Assembly (NCBI GenBank): GCA_028715055.1
Contig: JAQTLE010000002.1
Coordinates: forward strand, 248,001-312,000
Source of the DNA: Sulfurovaceae bacterium
GTDB lineage: Bacteria > Campylobacterota > Campylobacteria > Campylobacterales > Sulfurovaceae
Direction of reading: 5' to 3'
Length of the DNA stretch: 64,000 nucleotides
Below are positions 46,130 to 55,816 of this stretch, in pieces. The notes below the pieces were generated by a model. It did no database searches. It was not told where the DNA came from and saw only the letters and a program-made list of their open reading frames with translations. Made by a program: the position numbers and the translations under genes. Each line of letters opens with the position of its first letter. Position 1 is the first letter of the stretch.

Positions 46130-46999
46130 TTATAGCTTATCTCCCCAATGAAGTTTTTCACGCAATACATCAAAATAGTTTCTATGCAGGCTATGAAGCA
46201 TCTTAGCACCTCTTTTTGCGCCTTTAATAACAAGCACATCGCCCTCTTGCATTTCATAATCATCTTGTCCGTCTATAATAGCTATTGCCTTATCATCCGG
46301 AGAGCTAAGCTCTATCGTAAAATCAACAGGCACTATCAATGGACGCTGCGTCAAAGAATGGGCCGATATAGGCGTCATTATAAATGCTTGTGTCAAAGGA
46401 TACATAACCGGACCGCCGACTGCTAGATTATACGCCGTGGAGCCCGTAGGCGTAGAAACTATGAGGCCATCACCTCTATATGTATTGAACCATTTGCCAT
46501 CGATAGAAGCATTTATTTTAACCATCTTTGATATGGTCGGACGGGTCAATACTACATCGTTGAATGCAAAAAAATTGGTACTTTTTCCGCTGGATGTCTG
46601 TATATATCCCTCTATCATCATCCTTTCATCTATACGATATCGTCCTGTTAACAATTCATCCAAAAATTCATCTACACTATCAACACTCACATCGGCCAAA
46701 AATCCCAAATTGCCGGCATTTATCCCAAAAACCGGTTTTTTGTATTTATAACTTTTTCTCACTAATGACAACAACGTACCGTCACCACCTAAAGAAACCA
46801 AGCAATCCGCTTTTTTGCACATCTCATCAAAAGGCACACCCTCTTCGCCTATCATTTCAGCAGAATTATCTGACAGCAAGACAGTTATGCCTCTCTTTTC
46901 AAACAAAATTTTTATAGAATCAAAAACCAACTTTATCTCAGGCTCATTTGGCTTGAGCGTAAAACCAATAGTCTTTATGCTTTCTAAAAGTTGTGGCAT
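46130..46999 (-). CDS. nadK: NAD kinase
   Basis: A 289-residue NAD kinase. The ATP-binding GGDGTLLSLVRK, GNLGFLADV and the conserved STPTGSTAYNLAVGGP loop are present. It phosphorylates NAD to NADP. recN follows four bases downstream, an arrangement common in bacteria. Confidence 0.96.
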   Translation of the reverse strand: MPQLLESIKTIGFTLKPNEPEIKLVFDSIKILFEKRGITVLLSDNSAEMIGEEGVPFDEMCKKADCLVSLGGDGTLLSLVRKSYKYKKPVFGINAGNLGFLADVSVDSVDEFLDELLTGRYRIDERMMIEGYIQTSSGKSTNFFAFNDVVLTRPTISKMVKINASIDGKWFNTYRGDGLIVSTPTGSTAYNLAVGGPVMYPLTQAFIMTPISAHSLTQRPLIVPVDFTIELSSPDDKAIAIIDGQDDYEMQEGDVLVIKGAKRGAKMLHSLHRNYFDVLREKLHWGDKL

Positions 47000-47225
47000 C
47001 TATCTATATCCTAATGCTTATTTATATTAATGATAGAATACCATAAAAGGAATTAAAATAGTTATTTTGTTTCATTATGACATATTATTAAATTACGACT
47101 CTATTCATGGTAAGTTTGTCGAACCAAACAACTTACAAAATATCTAGCCTTCGAGAAGCTCATGGCAAACAGATTATCTTTGTAAAGAAACACTCTAAAA
47201 ATCGTAACCTTTATGAAACTTTAGG

Positions 47226-47231
47226 TATAAT
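47226..47231 (+). promoter_or_regulatory. Probable -10 box of aspS
   Basis: TATAAT 32 bases before the aspS GTG start, with AAGGA at 47253-47257 six bases before that start. Confidence 0.55.
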
Positions 47232-47263
47232 CGCGTCCAAAAATATTGAGTTAAGGATTGCGT

Positions 47264-49027
47264 GTGAGAACACATTATTGTGCCACAATTGGTACGGAAC
47301 ACATAGGACAAAGCGTCACATTGGCTGGATGGGTAGCCAGCAGAAGAGATCATGGCGGAGTAATATTCATTGACCTAAGAGACAATGATGAAGTAGTGCA
47401 AATTGTTTGCGATCCGACCGATAATGCTTCGGCACACAAAATAGCCGAAGAGGTCAGAGATCAATTCGTTCTTATAGTGAACGGTATCGTAAGAGCCAGA
47501 GGCGAAGGATTAGAAAACCCTAATCTCAAAACAGGCAAAGTTGAGATCGTGGCTTCTAATCTTGTCATAGAGAACCGTTCTTTGCCTATGCCATTTGAAC
47601 TTGGAGATCCAAAAGTCAACGAAGAGATACGTCTCAAATATCGCTACTTAGATCTAAGAACTCCTAAGTCACATCATATTTTCAAACTTCGCAGTAAAGC
47701 TACAATAGCAGCCAGAAATTCTCTAGATAGTCTTGGATTTACAGAGGTTGAAACACCAATCCTTACAAAATCAACCCCTGAAGGTGCTAGAGACTATTTA
47801 GTGCCTAGCCGTGTTCACCATGGTGAGTTCTATGCACTTCCACAATCTCCTCAACTATTTAAACAACTACTTATGGTTGCAGGGTTTGATAGATACTTCC
47901 AAATAGCCAAATGTTTCCGTGACGAAGACTTGCGAGCAGATCGTCAGCCTGAATTTACTCAAATAGACGTAGAGATGAGCTTTTGTAACCAAGAAGATGT
48001 CATAAACATTGCCGAGCAACTCATACACAACATATTTACACAATGCGGTTTTGATGTACCTTCAACATTTAAACGCATAAGCTACAATGAAGCTATGGAA
48101 AAATATGGTTCAGATAAACCAGATATGCGTTATGGACTTGGCATGGTAGATATGATAGATATATTTGCCAGATGTGATAATGAGATCTTTGCCAATATTG
48201 CTAAAGATACCAAGAAAAACCGTATCAAAGCACTAAAAGTTCCAAATGGTGACAATATCTTCTCGAAACGCCAAATGAAAGGCTTTGAAGATTTCGTGCG
48301 CCAATTTGGTGCTGGAGGACTTGGATACTTCCAAATGAAAGAAGATGGGCTCAAGGGGCCACTGGCTAAATTCTTTACAGAAGATGACCTTAACGCTATC
48401 GTGGAGAGATGCGATCTTGCTCTTGGCGACGTAGTATTTTTTGGGGCTGGTGAAAAGAAACTTGTATGGGATTACATGGGCAGATTCAGGATCTTCCTTG
48501 CTAATGAAATGAATATTATCCCAGAAGGCGTATTTGAATTCCTGTGGGTAGTAGATTTTCCTATGTTTGAGGTTGAAGAAGGTAATACTAAAGCTCTACA
48601 CCATCCATTTACTATGCCAAAACTTGACCAAGATGGCAAGATCGCGTATGATGACATAGAAGAACTGGAGTCAATTGCTTATGATATAGTATTGAACGGT
48701 TATGAGATAGGCGGAGGTTCTATACGTATCCATAAAGAAGATATCCAGCAACAAATATTTAATATATTGGGTATACAAGAAGAAGAAGCGAATGAAAAAT
48801 TTGGCTTCTTGCTTGATGCTCTCAAATTCGGTGCTCCACCACACGGCGGATTTGCTCTTGGACTTGACAGATTGATCATGATTATGACAGGATCTTCAAG
48901 CATACGTGATGTTATAGCATTCCCTAAAACACAAAGAGCCCAATGCTTACTCACACAAGCACCAAATGTTGTGGATGAAAAACAACTCGATGAGCTTGCG
49001 CTTCGCATAAGAAAATTAAACAAATAA
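47264..49027 (+). CDS. aspS: Aspartyl-tRNA synthetase
   Basis: A 587-residue bacterial AspRS. The GTG start at 47264 gives the usual [10 protein letters not shown] and correct spacing from AAGGA; a TTG at 47258 is too close to it. Class II motifs: [18 protein letters not shown] (motif 2) and [11 protein letters not shown] (motif 3), with the large bacterial insertion domain. Campylobacterota enzymes of this type usually charge both tRNA-Asp and tRNA-Asn, which here is inference. adk follows after 13 bases. Confidence 0.96.
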   Translation: MRTHYCATIGTEHIGQSVTLAGWVASRRDHGGVIFIDLRDNDEVVQIVCDPTDNASAHKIAEEVRDQFVLIVNGIVRARGEGLENPNLKTGKVEIVASNLVIENRSLPMPFELGDPKVNEEIRLKYRYLDLRTPKSHHIFKLRSKATIAARNSLDSLGFTEVETPILTKSTPEGARDYLVPSRVHHGEFYALPQSPQLFKQLLMVAGFDRYFQIAKCFRDEDLRADRQPEFTQIDVEMSFCNQEDVINIAEQLIHNIFTQCGFDVPSTFKRISYNEAMEKYGSDKPDMRYGLGMVDMIDIFARCDNEIFANIAKDTKKNRIKALKVPNGDNIFSKRQMKGFEDFVRQFGAGGLGYFQMKEDGLKGPLAKFFTEDDLNAIVERCDLALGDVVFFGAGEKKLVWDYMGRFRIFLANEMNIIPEGVFEFLWVVDFPMFEVEEGNTKALHHPFTMPKLDQDGKIAYDDIEELESIAYDIVLNGYEIGGGSIRIHKEDIQQQIFNILGIQEEEANEKFGFLLDALKFGAPPHGGFALGLDRLIMIMTGSSSIRDVIAFPKTQRAQCLLTQAPNVVDEKQLDELALRIRKLNK

Positions 49028-49040
49028 TAAAGGACATAAC

Positions 49041-49625
49041 ATGAAAAAACTATTTTTAATTATCGGAGCACCAGGAAGCGGCAAGACAACAGATGCACAG
49101 CAAATTGCAACTAGACATGATAATATCACTCATTACTCTACAGGAGATATGTTCAGAGCAGAGATAGCCAGCGGAAGCGAGAGAGGCAAGACAATTGATA
49201 GTTATGTAAGTAAAGGCAACCTAGTACCTATAGCTATCGTTATTGAAACTATAGTAGAAGCGATCAAAAATGCTCCGACAGATGTTATAGTTATCGATGG
49301 ATATCCTAGAAGTACAGAACAAATGATAGAACTTGATAAATATTTAGCCAAAGAAGATAGCGTAAAACTGATAAGCGTTATGGAAGTAAGAGTAAGTGAA
49401 GAGACTGCAAAACTTAGAATTTTAGGTCGCGCGGCAGAATCAGAAGTAGTCAGAGATGATGACAATGTAGAAGTATTTTATAATCGCATGAAAGTTTACA
49501 CTGATCCACTTCTTGAAATTCAAGATTTTTATGCTGCAAAAAATTTGCACAAAGTTATTGACGGCGAAGGCACTATAGATGAGATCGTAAACACTATGGA
49601 TGCTTTCGTACAAAGCAAAATCTAA
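49041..49625 (+). CDS. adk: Adenylate kinase
   Basis: A 194-residue short-type Adk. P-loop IIGAPGSGKTT, THYSTGDMFRAEI for AMP binding and VIDGYPRSTEQM are visible. The LID is short, without zinc cysteines. It interconverts ATP, ADP and AMP. It is cotranscribed with aspS. A small hairpin (GCCGC, TTTTG, GCGGC at 49636-49650) follows, without a T-run. Confidence 0.94.
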   Translation: MKKLFLIIGAPGSGKTTDAQQIATRHDNITHYSTGDMFRAEIASGSERGKTIDSYVSKGNLVPIAIVIETIVEAIKNAPTDVIVIDGYPRSTEQMIELDKYLAKEDSVKLISVMEVRVSEETAKLRILGRAAESEVVRDDDNVEVFYNRMKVYTDPLLEIQDFYAAKNLHKVIDGEGTIDEIVNTMDAFVQSKI

Positions 49626-49738
49626 TCCCACTTCAGCCGCTTTTGGCGGCAAATAGTACAAAATATCAATTTTGTTCACTATTTATTCACCATTATAAGC
49701 TAAAATCATACAATCTCATAAACTCAAAAGGAACCCAT

Positions 49739-50275
49739 ATGAAAAAAATTTTTATAATTTTAAGTGTGCTTTTTTTAGCATTTAGTTCATTTGCTATGGC
49801 TGAAGATGCTGCCATCATAAATGCAGAAGCAGATATAGCAGTTCAAAAATTCTATCAAAACGTAAAAGGCGGCGAAGCATTTTTGAACAAGACCAAAGGA
49901 TATTTGGTATTTCCAAATATTTATAAAGCCGGATTTATCGTAGGCGGAGAGTATGGAGAAGGCGTATTGCGATACAATGGTGCAAACCAAGGTTATTATA
50001 GCCTTACTTCCGGTTCACTTGGATGGCAATTAGGATTGCAAAAACGCTCTATGATCATTGCATTTGTGTCAGAAAGAGCTTTAGATTCATTTTTGAAGAG
50101 TAACGGTTGGACTATTGGTGCAGACGGCAGCATTAACGTTGCTGTATGGGGAGCTAGTAAAGATCTTAGTACTGTAAGTTTTGAAAGAGATGCAATAGCA
50201 TTTGTTTTTGACGAGGCAGGACTAATGGCTAGTATAGCTATTGAGGGCAGCAAGATCGCACCGATCGAAAAATAA
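49739..50275 (+). CDS. Ysc84/SYLF-domain exported protein
   Basis: A 178-residue protein with a signal peptide ending FAMA (start ATG 49739 after AAAAGGAA). The SYLF region shows AFLNKTKGYLVFPNIYKAGFIVGGEYGEG and a glycine-rich C-terminal half (SLGWQLGLQKRSMIIAF). Eukaryotic Ysc84 binds lipids and actin; bacterial members are envelope proteins of unknown role. Single gene with a terminator. Confidence 0.88.
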   Translation: MKKIFIILSVLFLAFSSFAMAEDAAIINAEADIAVQKFYQNVKGGEAFLNKTKGYLVFPNIYKAGFIVGGEYGEGVLRYNGANQGYYSLTSGSLGWQLGLQKRSMIIAFVSERALDSFLKSNGWTIGADGSINVAVWGASKDLSTVSFERDAIAFVFDEAGLMASIAIEGSKIAPIEK

Positions 50276-50302
50276 ATTTATGGGGATTTAATCCCCATAA
50301 AT
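50276..50302. terminator. Bidirectional terminator
   Basis: A perfect 13-bp inverted repeat around one base (ATTTATGGGGATT and AATCCCCATAAAT) directly follows the ysc84 stop. T-rich sequence follows on both strands. It serves the convergent ysc84 and rmuC genes. Confidence 0.72.
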
Positions 50303-50318
50303 TTCTATCTATAATTTC

Positions 50319-51494
50319 TTATATCTCTTGATCTTCATGTTCTATTGTATAACTATCTTCATTCTGGGCTATCGACGAAGGTAATGCCTTTTTAGGTTTT
50401 AGACCAAGTTTTCTCATGCTTTCAGCTCTTCTTATCAGATTCCCTTTCCCCGTAGCGAGTTTATTCATGGCTCCATCAAAACTTTTTTGAGTACGGCCTA
50501 TCTGTTCACCGATTTTTTCCATATCCTCTACAAATGCTACTAATTTTTCATACAAAGCTTCTGCTGACGCGGCAATTGCTTTAGCATTTTGATCTTGATA
50601 TTCGCTTCTCCATATATGCTCTATCGTACGCAATGTAACAAGTAATGTTGATGGAGAAACAACAACAATATTTTGCTCATAAGCCATTTTGAAAAAAGTA
50701 TTATCTTGTTCTAGAGCAAGCAAAAATGCACCCTCTATTGGCATAAACAACAATACAAAGTCCAGAGTTCTTATGCCATTTAATTGCTCATAACGTTTAT
50801 TGCTAAGCCCTTTAATATGTGTATGAATAGATAATAGATGTTGTTTGAGAGCACTTGCCCTCTCTTCATCTGTCTCTGCGCGAATGAATGCATCGTAAGC
50901 TACCAAAGATACTTTTGAATCGATAATGATATCTTTGTTTTGTGGAAGATGAACTATGACATCCGGACGAAATTTCTTGCCTTCTTCGTCACTAAAAGTA
51001 TTTTGAATCTCGTATTCATGGCCTTCTCTTAAGCCTGATTCTTCAAGTATTCTTTCTAATACTATTTCGCCCCAGTTGCCTTGAGTTTTATTCTCGCCTT
51101 TAAGTGCTTGTGTGAGATTTATGGCATCTTGGCTTAATCGCTCATTGAGAGATTTTAGACGAAGCAATTCGTCTTTGAGACTTTGTCTCTCTTTTGCATC
51201 ATGAATGAACTGCTCTCTGCTTTGCAAGGCAAATTCATTGATTTGCTCACGAAACGGTTTAAGCAACATATCAAGCCCTTGCTTATGCGTCTCATCAAAA
51301 TTTTTAGACTTCTGTTCAAATATTTGGGATGCCAAATGTGCGAATTCCAATTTTAATTGGGACTTTGTCTCATCAAGCAAATCTATCTTTTCTTCATAGG
51401 TACGTGCACTTTCTTCAAAACGAGTTTGCAGTACAGCATAATCCTTTTCAAGTAAATAATAGGCATGACGAGTTTTCATAAGCTGCCAGATCAA
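50319..51494 (-). CDS. rmuC: RmuC family protein
   Basis: A 391-residue protein from the TTG at 51494. A coiled-coil N-terminal half precedes the RmuC domain with GNWGEIVLERILEESGL, FRPDVIVHLPQNKDIIIDSKVSL and DFVLLFMPIEGAF, a PD-(D/E)XK-like nuclease fold. The frame stays open upstream for 17 codons that spell a clean membrane anchor, preceded by AAGGA; the initiator there would be ATA at 51545. RmuC limits inversions of short repeats in E. coli. Confidence 0.9.
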   Translation of the reverse strand: MIWQLMKTRHAYYLLEKDYAVLQTRFEESARTYEEKIDLLDETKSQLKLEFAHLASQIFEQKSKNFDETHKQGLDMLLKPFREQINEFALQSREQFIHDAKERQSLKDELLRLKSLNERLSQDAINLTQALKGENKTQGNWGEIVLERILEESGLREGHEYEIQNTFSDEEGKKFRPDVIVHLPQNKDIIIDSKVSLVAYDAFIRAETDEERASALKQHLLSIHTHIKGLSNKRYEQLNGIRTLDFVLLFMPIEGAFLLALEQDNTFFKMAYEQNIVVVSPSTLLVTLRTIEHIWRSEYQDQNAKAIAASAEALYEKLVAFVEDMEKIGEQIGRTQKSFDGAMNKLATGKGNLIRRAESMRKLGLKPKKALPSSIAQNEDSYTIEHEDQEI

Positions 51495-51697
51495 AACAAC
51501 TATTAATATAATACTAATGATTAAAATAAAGTATATCGGATTTATTGTATATCCTTTTTTGGGTATGTATTTTAAGTAATTATAGCTGTTTTATGTTTAT
51601 GGATATGGTAATATTACAAAATGACATATTCTTTTCAAACTATAAAATATATAATAAAATATCAAAAAATCGATCTATAAATTTATTTGTAAGAACT

Positions 51698-51730
51698 ACA
51701 CAAAGTTTCCACATTTGTACTATAATATAC
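51698..51730 (+). promoter_or_regulatory. Promoter block of tyrosine-rich copy 2
   Basis: ACACAAAGTTTCCACATTTG followed by a TATAAT box at 51721-51726. It aligns with the blocks at 57679 (ACACAAAATTTTCACTTTC, TATAAT) and 10806. Confidence 0.6.
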
Positions 51731-51754
51731 TTATATATCATTAAAGGAGATATC

Positions 51755-52120
51755 ATGAGTAAAATACAAATAAAGCATTTAAGTGCAATCGGTATCTTGT
51801 CTGGCATATTATTTTTAACTATGGGTGCAACAAAAACTTATGCTGCTCCACCTCCCCCGGGAATAATTTTTAGTGTGTTTGATAATCCTCGATATCATGA
51901 TGATAGGCCTTATTATTATTATGGTGGCAGATACTATTATGGTGGCCATTGGCGCAATGGATGTTATTACTGGCATGGTCATAGATATTGTAATGGACAT
52001 TATTATAGAAGAGGATATAATGAACATTACAGACATAGAGACTATAGAGACTATAGAGACCATAGAGATTATAGAGACCATAGAGATTATAGAGATTATA
52101 GAGATCATCGCCATTATTAA
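51755..52120 (+). CDS. Secreted tyrosine/glycine-rich repeat protein, copy 2
   Basis: A 121-residue exported protein; ATG 51755 follows AAAGGAGA. A signal peptide ends TYA-APPPP. One core motif (YYYYGGRYYYGGHWRNG, then YYWHGHRYCNGHYYRR) precedes an RDYRDHRDY tail made of nine-base DNA repeats (GACTATAGA/GACCATAGA types). Two Cys in the core may form a disulfide. It shares N-terminal IKHL, core and promoter with the proteins at 10863 and 57739. Function unknown. Confidence 0.85.
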   Translation: MSKIQIKHLSAIGILSGILFLTMGATKTYAAPPPPGIIFSVFDNPRYHDDRPYYYYGGRYYYGGHWRNGCYYWHGHRYCNGHYYRRGYNEHYRHRDYRDYRDHRDYRDHRDYRDYRDHRHY

Positions 52121-52135
52121 AGATAGACTCGTCAT

Positions 52136-52156
52136 CCATGGGCGTTTTGCCTATGG
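52136..52156 (+). terminator. Hairpin downstream of copy 2
   Basis: CCATGGGC, loop GTTTT, GCCTATGG, an 8-bp stem with one G-U pair. It is alike in sequence and position to the terminator after copy 3 at 58476. The T-run is poor here. Confidence 0.5.
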
Positions 52157-52312
52157 TATTCACTCGTCCTTTTAACAATTAAAAAAATAAGTTATAACTC
52201 ATTTTTTACTTTGATTTTCAACATATAACATTAACAATAGGTACAACAATTTTTAAAGGATTTTTATTATAAAAATACAACTCTATAAAAGACACATACT
52301 ACGAACTATGCA

Positions 52313-53047
52313 ATGATAAATCGCGTTCCTCATATTTTATTTTTATATTGGGTTATAAAAATTGCGGCCACAACGTTGGGTGAGACTGGCGCAGATATGT
52401 TCTCAATGACTTTTAATCTGGGCTATGGAACGACTATTGTTATTTTTACTGTCACTTTTTTGTTATTTTTGATCATTAAGATGGTCTTAAAAAGATATGA
52501 ACCCATTACTTACTGGCTGACTTTTACTGCAAGTGCCATAGTCGGAACTGCGATCTCCGATTATATAGACCGCACTTTGGCTCTTGGCTATTTGATCGGC
52601 TCATTGATACTAATTGCTTTATTGCTTATAATTCTTTCATTTTGGTATATCAAGGAAAGATCATTATCTGTCGAAAATATCACGACATCTTCAGCAGAGG
52701 TATTTTACTGGATGGCATTTTTGGTAGCAAATACGTTGGGGACCGCGGCTGGGGATTTTTTGAGCGATGATCTTGGTTTGGGATTTATGGCGAGTGCATT
52801 ATTGATCACAGGTCTGTTAATAATTACAGTACTTTTACATTACTATACTAAAATATCTAGCATATTGCTTTTTTGGATCGCATTTGTTTTAACAAGGCCT
52901 TTTGGCGCTACTTTTGGGGATTTGCTCACCAAGCCCATAGAGAAAGGCGGACTTGATCTGGGCACTATCGGCGCATCTATATTTTTTCTAGGTATTCTAA
53001 TAATAGCACTTATTAAAGAGGTAAAAATTGAAAAGGCAAAATTATAA
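52313..53047 (+). CDS. COG4705-type membrane protein with internal repeats
   Basis: A 244-residue polytopic protein with about eight hydrophobic segments. Four spaced variants of one motif mark an internal repeat: TLGETGADMFS, IVGTAISDYID, TLGTAAGDFLS and PFGATFGDLLT. This matches the uncharacterised COG4705 group. No good ribosome site is seen before ATG 52313. Transport is plausible from the repeat but unproven. Confidence 0.82.
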   Translation: MINRVPHILFLYWVIKIAATTLGETGADMFSMTFNLGYGTTIVIFTVTFLLFLIIKMVLKRYEPITYWLTFTASAIVGTAISDYIDRTLALGYLIGSLILIALLLIILSFWYIKERSLSVENITTSSAEVFYWMAFLVANTLGTAAGDFLSDDLGLGFMASALLITGLLIITVLLHYYTKISSILLFWIAFVLTRPFGATFGDLLTKPIEKGGLDLGTIGASIFFLGILIIALIKEVKIEKAKL

Positions 53048-53106
53048 CAAAATGCCGATAGTGTAATATCTACAATCTTAGCTGTATTGATTTAAAAAAT
53101 AATTAT

Positions 53107-53143
53107 CAAAAAGAACCGCAAGCAGTAACCAACCTACTTTGCG
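53107..53143 (-). terminator. Possible terminator of the Lmo0937-type gene
   Basis: On the minus strand CGCAA...AGTA pairs with TACT...TTGCG, with a small bulge, followed by TTCTTTTTG. It lies about 40 bases past the stop codon of the small gene. Confidence 0.45.
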
Positions 53144-53179
53144 ATTCACATCATAGAAAAACTATCCAGGCTAGGCTAG

Positions 53180-53326
53180 CTAAACACGTCGCCCCTGAAT
53201 GACACGAATCAGAACAATTATTATTGCGAGAACCAATAGGATATGGATTAATCCACCCATGGTATATGATGTTATCATACCCAATAGCCAGAGTACAACT
53301 AAAATAACAACTATAGTTTCAAGCAT
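53180..53326 (-). CDS. Lmo0937 family small membrane protein
   Basis: A 48-residue protein on the minus strand, with AAGGAGA six bases before its ATG. It consists of two hydrophobic segments, MLETIVVILVVLWLLGMI and LIHILLVLAIIIVLIRVI, joined by TSYTMGG and ending QGRRV. This is the full Lmo0937-family pattern, a short two-helix membrane protein of unknown function, often stress-induced. Confidence 0.88.
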   Translation of the reverse strand: MLETIVVILVVLWLLGMITSYTMGGLIHILLVLAIIIVLIRVIQGRRV

Positions 53327-53489
53327 TTTATTCTCCTTTTGCCATAAATAGGCATATCACAAATCAAAGGTCTACGACCACCTAACTATTGAATATCATA
53401 TCAATTGTACTACTTTAAAACTTAACGAATTATAAAAAATATATTGATCAAGTTATTTTATAATATAAAATAAATTAATAATTTATTTA

Positions 53490-54494
53490 TCACCAAATTG
53501 ACGACTGCTTCACCGATTCGGCAATGAGATGTATAGCCATTCCATAAGTTGCAGCATCATTATAACGTGTAAGTATGCGGAAATTTCTGCCGCCAAGCCA
53601 AAGTTCATCATGAGTAGTATCACGCAAAAGCAAAAGATACGCATTTGGCTCTTGAAATGATTCCTTTGGATAGATACCTTGAGCATTAAGCATTTCGATA
53701 GGATATGTACGTCTATGAGTAGGTTGTATCCCTTTTCTATAGCGTACGCCTTCAAAATTAGTTTCCACAGCAGCCGGCAGACCGTTTTGCCAACCGTTTT
53801 GATGCATGAATTTTGCTATGATGCCAATGCAGTCTTCCAAATCCCATGGATCTTTTTTACCGTCATGATTGTAATCCATGCCAAATGTTCTATACACCGA
53901 TGGGACTTGTTGTACGCAACCCATTGCTCCGGCAAATGAGCCTTTGAGTTTGGTAATATCATAATTCAGCTCTCTTGCCACCAAAAATAAATTTACAAGC
54001 TCACCTTTGAAAAATCCTTGCATACGGTTTGGGTTGAAAGCCAGAGTCGTAAGTGCATCCAAAATGCGATAATCTCCTGTATATTCTCCAAACTTGCTCT
54101 CAACTCCTATAAATCCAACTATATACTCTACCGGTACATCATATTGACTAGCGGCACGATTTAGCGTAGCAGCATAACGTCTTTTAAATTCTTTTGCTTT
54201 TTGGAGCGTGTCTGCATCAAGCACATGTGCTTTGTATCGTTCCCATGGACCGTTAGTCGTACCCTCTTTGTATCGTCCGGTATAACGATCAAGCGTATCA
54301 CGGTCAAATCCGGCATTTTCAAAAACCGACTCCAGATAGCTTCTCTCAAAATGATGTTTTTGTACCATCATATCTATAAAAGACTGCACTTCATTTTTGG
54401 AGAGATAATCATATTCGATCGGTGGCTTATCTTCGTTTGCTGCCAAAAAAGAGATCAAGGATATAATTACCAGAAGCAGTTTAAAAAGTCGCAT
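53490..54494 (-). CDS. mltB: Lytic murein transglycosylase B
   Basis: A 334-residue exported protein with a signal peptide (MRLFKLLLVIISLISFLAA). The MltB domain shows catalytic Glu in GFIGVESKFGEYTG, then FKGELVNLF and SFAGAMGCVQQVPS, and DGKKDPWDLEDC. No lipobox Cys follows the signal peptide, so it may be soluble in the periplasm. It is the third transglycosylase in the window. Confidence 0.92.
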   Translation of the reverse strand: MRLFKLLLVIISLISFLAANEDKPPIEYDYLSKNEVQSFIDMMVQKHHFERSYLESVFENAGFDRDTLDRYTGRYKEGTTNGPWERYKAHVLDADTLQKAKEFKRRYAATLNRAASQYDVPVEYIVGFIGVESKFGEYTGDYRILDALTTLAFNPNRMQGFFKGELVNLFLVARELNYDITKLKGSFAGAMGCVQQVPSVYRTFGMDYNHDGKKDPWDLEDCIGIIAKFMHQNGWQNGLPAAVETNFEGVRYRKGIQPTHRRTYPIEMLNAQGIYPKESFQEPNAYLLLLRDTTHDELWLGGRNFRILTRYNDAATYGMAIHLIAESVKQSSIW

Positions 54495-54618
54495 AAACTT
54501 CCATTTTCAAAGTTCTTGCAATTTGTACATTGGTCATATATATTGTAAACATATTTTATTGTATAGAAAATTATATTAAAAAAGCCTGTCCTGCTATTAT
54601 CACCTGACCTTTTTTGCC

Positions 54619-55446
54619 TTATCCTCTCTTAAAGATCATTGATTTGATATCTTGTCCGATCTCGCTAGCTACCACGTTGCATTTTACGATAAAGAGATAA
54701 TAGATTGGTCGCTCAGTTATTTGATACAGGCTTTCAAAGTTTCCCATTCCTTTGGCAAGCACGATATCGGCACGCTCAAAGATCTCTTTGGCTTTAGGAT
54801 TTGACTTATCGATCTCGAAGCCGGGAGTTTCGATACCAGTATCTATTATATCAGCAAAATCGCTAAGGATCTGGGCTTCTATTTTGGTTACATCGTTGAT
54901 AATAGGTTTGGTTCTGACAAAATAATGTATTTTGACATTATGGCGCTTTTTGATCATTTCCATTAGCAATTTATCAAAGATATGTTCTCCGACATTATCG
55001 CCTATGATAACGATCTCTTTTGCATCTTTCAACTCTTGTTCAAAGAAATGAAAATCATTGATCGAAAAGGCCTTATGAAAATGGTCTTGGATCATCTCTT
55101 GAAGTTCGAACTGATTTTGTGAACCGAAATCCATTACATTGCCGATAACGGCCATCTTGATAGCGTCTTGGATAGTTTGCACGAAAGAAGTATCCACCTT
55201 GAGTGCTTCTTTTATGGCATTTTGTTTGGCGCGCAAGACCGGATCATCATCTTCTATTATATCAGAAATAGAACGATAGATCTCTTTGGCTATTTGCGGA
55301 GGGGTATATGACATATCATGCTCTATTAGGATCTGTGCGGCTTTATCCAATATTTTTTTACTTGTGGTATTGTCTAGCTCCAAAAGTTTTGTAACTTTTA
55401 GCGCTTGATTTAACAAACATGTTATGCAATCTGGTTTTATATTCAA
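54619..55446 (-). CDS. DUF89/ARMT1-like damage-control phosphatase
   Basis: A 275-residue protein of the short prokaryotic DUF89 type. DCITCLLNQA near the start, IVIIGDNVGEHIFDKLL with the metal-binding Asp, and DIVLAKGMGNFES near residue 225 fit the family. Members dephosphorylate damaged or surplus sugar phosphates with a divalent metal. The natural substrate here is unknown. Confidence 0.87.
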   Translation of the reverse strand: MNIKPDCITCLLNQALKVTKLLELDNTTSKKILDKAAQILIEHDMSYTPPQIAKEIYRSISDIIEDDDPVLRAKQNAIKEALKVDTSFVQTIQDAIKMAVIGNVMDFGSQNQFELQEMIQDHFHKAFSINDFHFFEQELKDAKEIVIIGDNVGEHIFDKLLMEMIKKRHNVKIHYFVRTKPIINDVTKIEAQILSDFADIIDTGIETPGFEIDKSNPKAKEIFERADIVLAKGMGNFESLYQITERPIYYLFIVKCNVVASEIGQDIKSMIFKRG

Positions 55447-55565
55447 GTGCTCTCTCCTTTAGTCAATATAATTATAGCATTAGGACATTGTATCTAGTTT
55501 TTAGTTTTATGCATCAAAATGAAAAAAGATTGAAATCTATAATTTTAGTTGGCAGGAATTATTAG

Positions 55566-55685
55566 AAGAAGATCTTTGATCTTGAATTTTTATTAGAAGA
55601 TGGTGCAATATCTTCTGACGATACAAATATAATAAAATACACGAAAGATGCACGGGAAGCTTGGGATGAGGCATACACACAATAA
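55566..55685 (+). pseudogene. Possible LOG-family (TIGR00730) C-terminal remnant
   Basis: An open stretch after a TAG encodes about 39 residues (KKIFDLEFLLEDGAISSDDT, then KYTKDAREAWDEAY) and a stop. The pattern resembles the C-terminal end of LOG-family Rossmann proteins. There is no start codon or upstream homologous part, so it would be a decayed fragment. The surrounding 55447-55816 gap shows nothing else. Confidence 0.28.
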
Positions 55686-55816
55686 AAACATTGTTATTTT
55701 AAGAAGTATTGATAATAAAAGCCATCTATCGGAATCTCAAAATCATCAAAAAAATATACAAGCTTCGCTTAATTGCGCTATAATTTTTGCATAAAGCCAA
55801 TAAAAAAGGACTCCAT

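Noticed and set aside
47110-47136. Inverted repeat GTAAGTT/AACTTAC upstream of aspS as an operator or T-box
   Set aside because: Weak 7-bp match with a 13-base loop; no T-box features and no known regulator.
47107-47373. 88-residue ORF overlapping the start of aspS
   Set aside because: Runs in another frame into aspS, has no homologous look and lies over the aspS promoter.
49636-49650. Terminator after adk (GCCGC/GCGGC)
   Set aside because: Only five pairs and no T-run on either strand.
51873-52175. 100-residue ORF in another frame of copy 2
   Set aside because: Made of Ile/Glu/Thr repeats produced by the nine-base DNA units.
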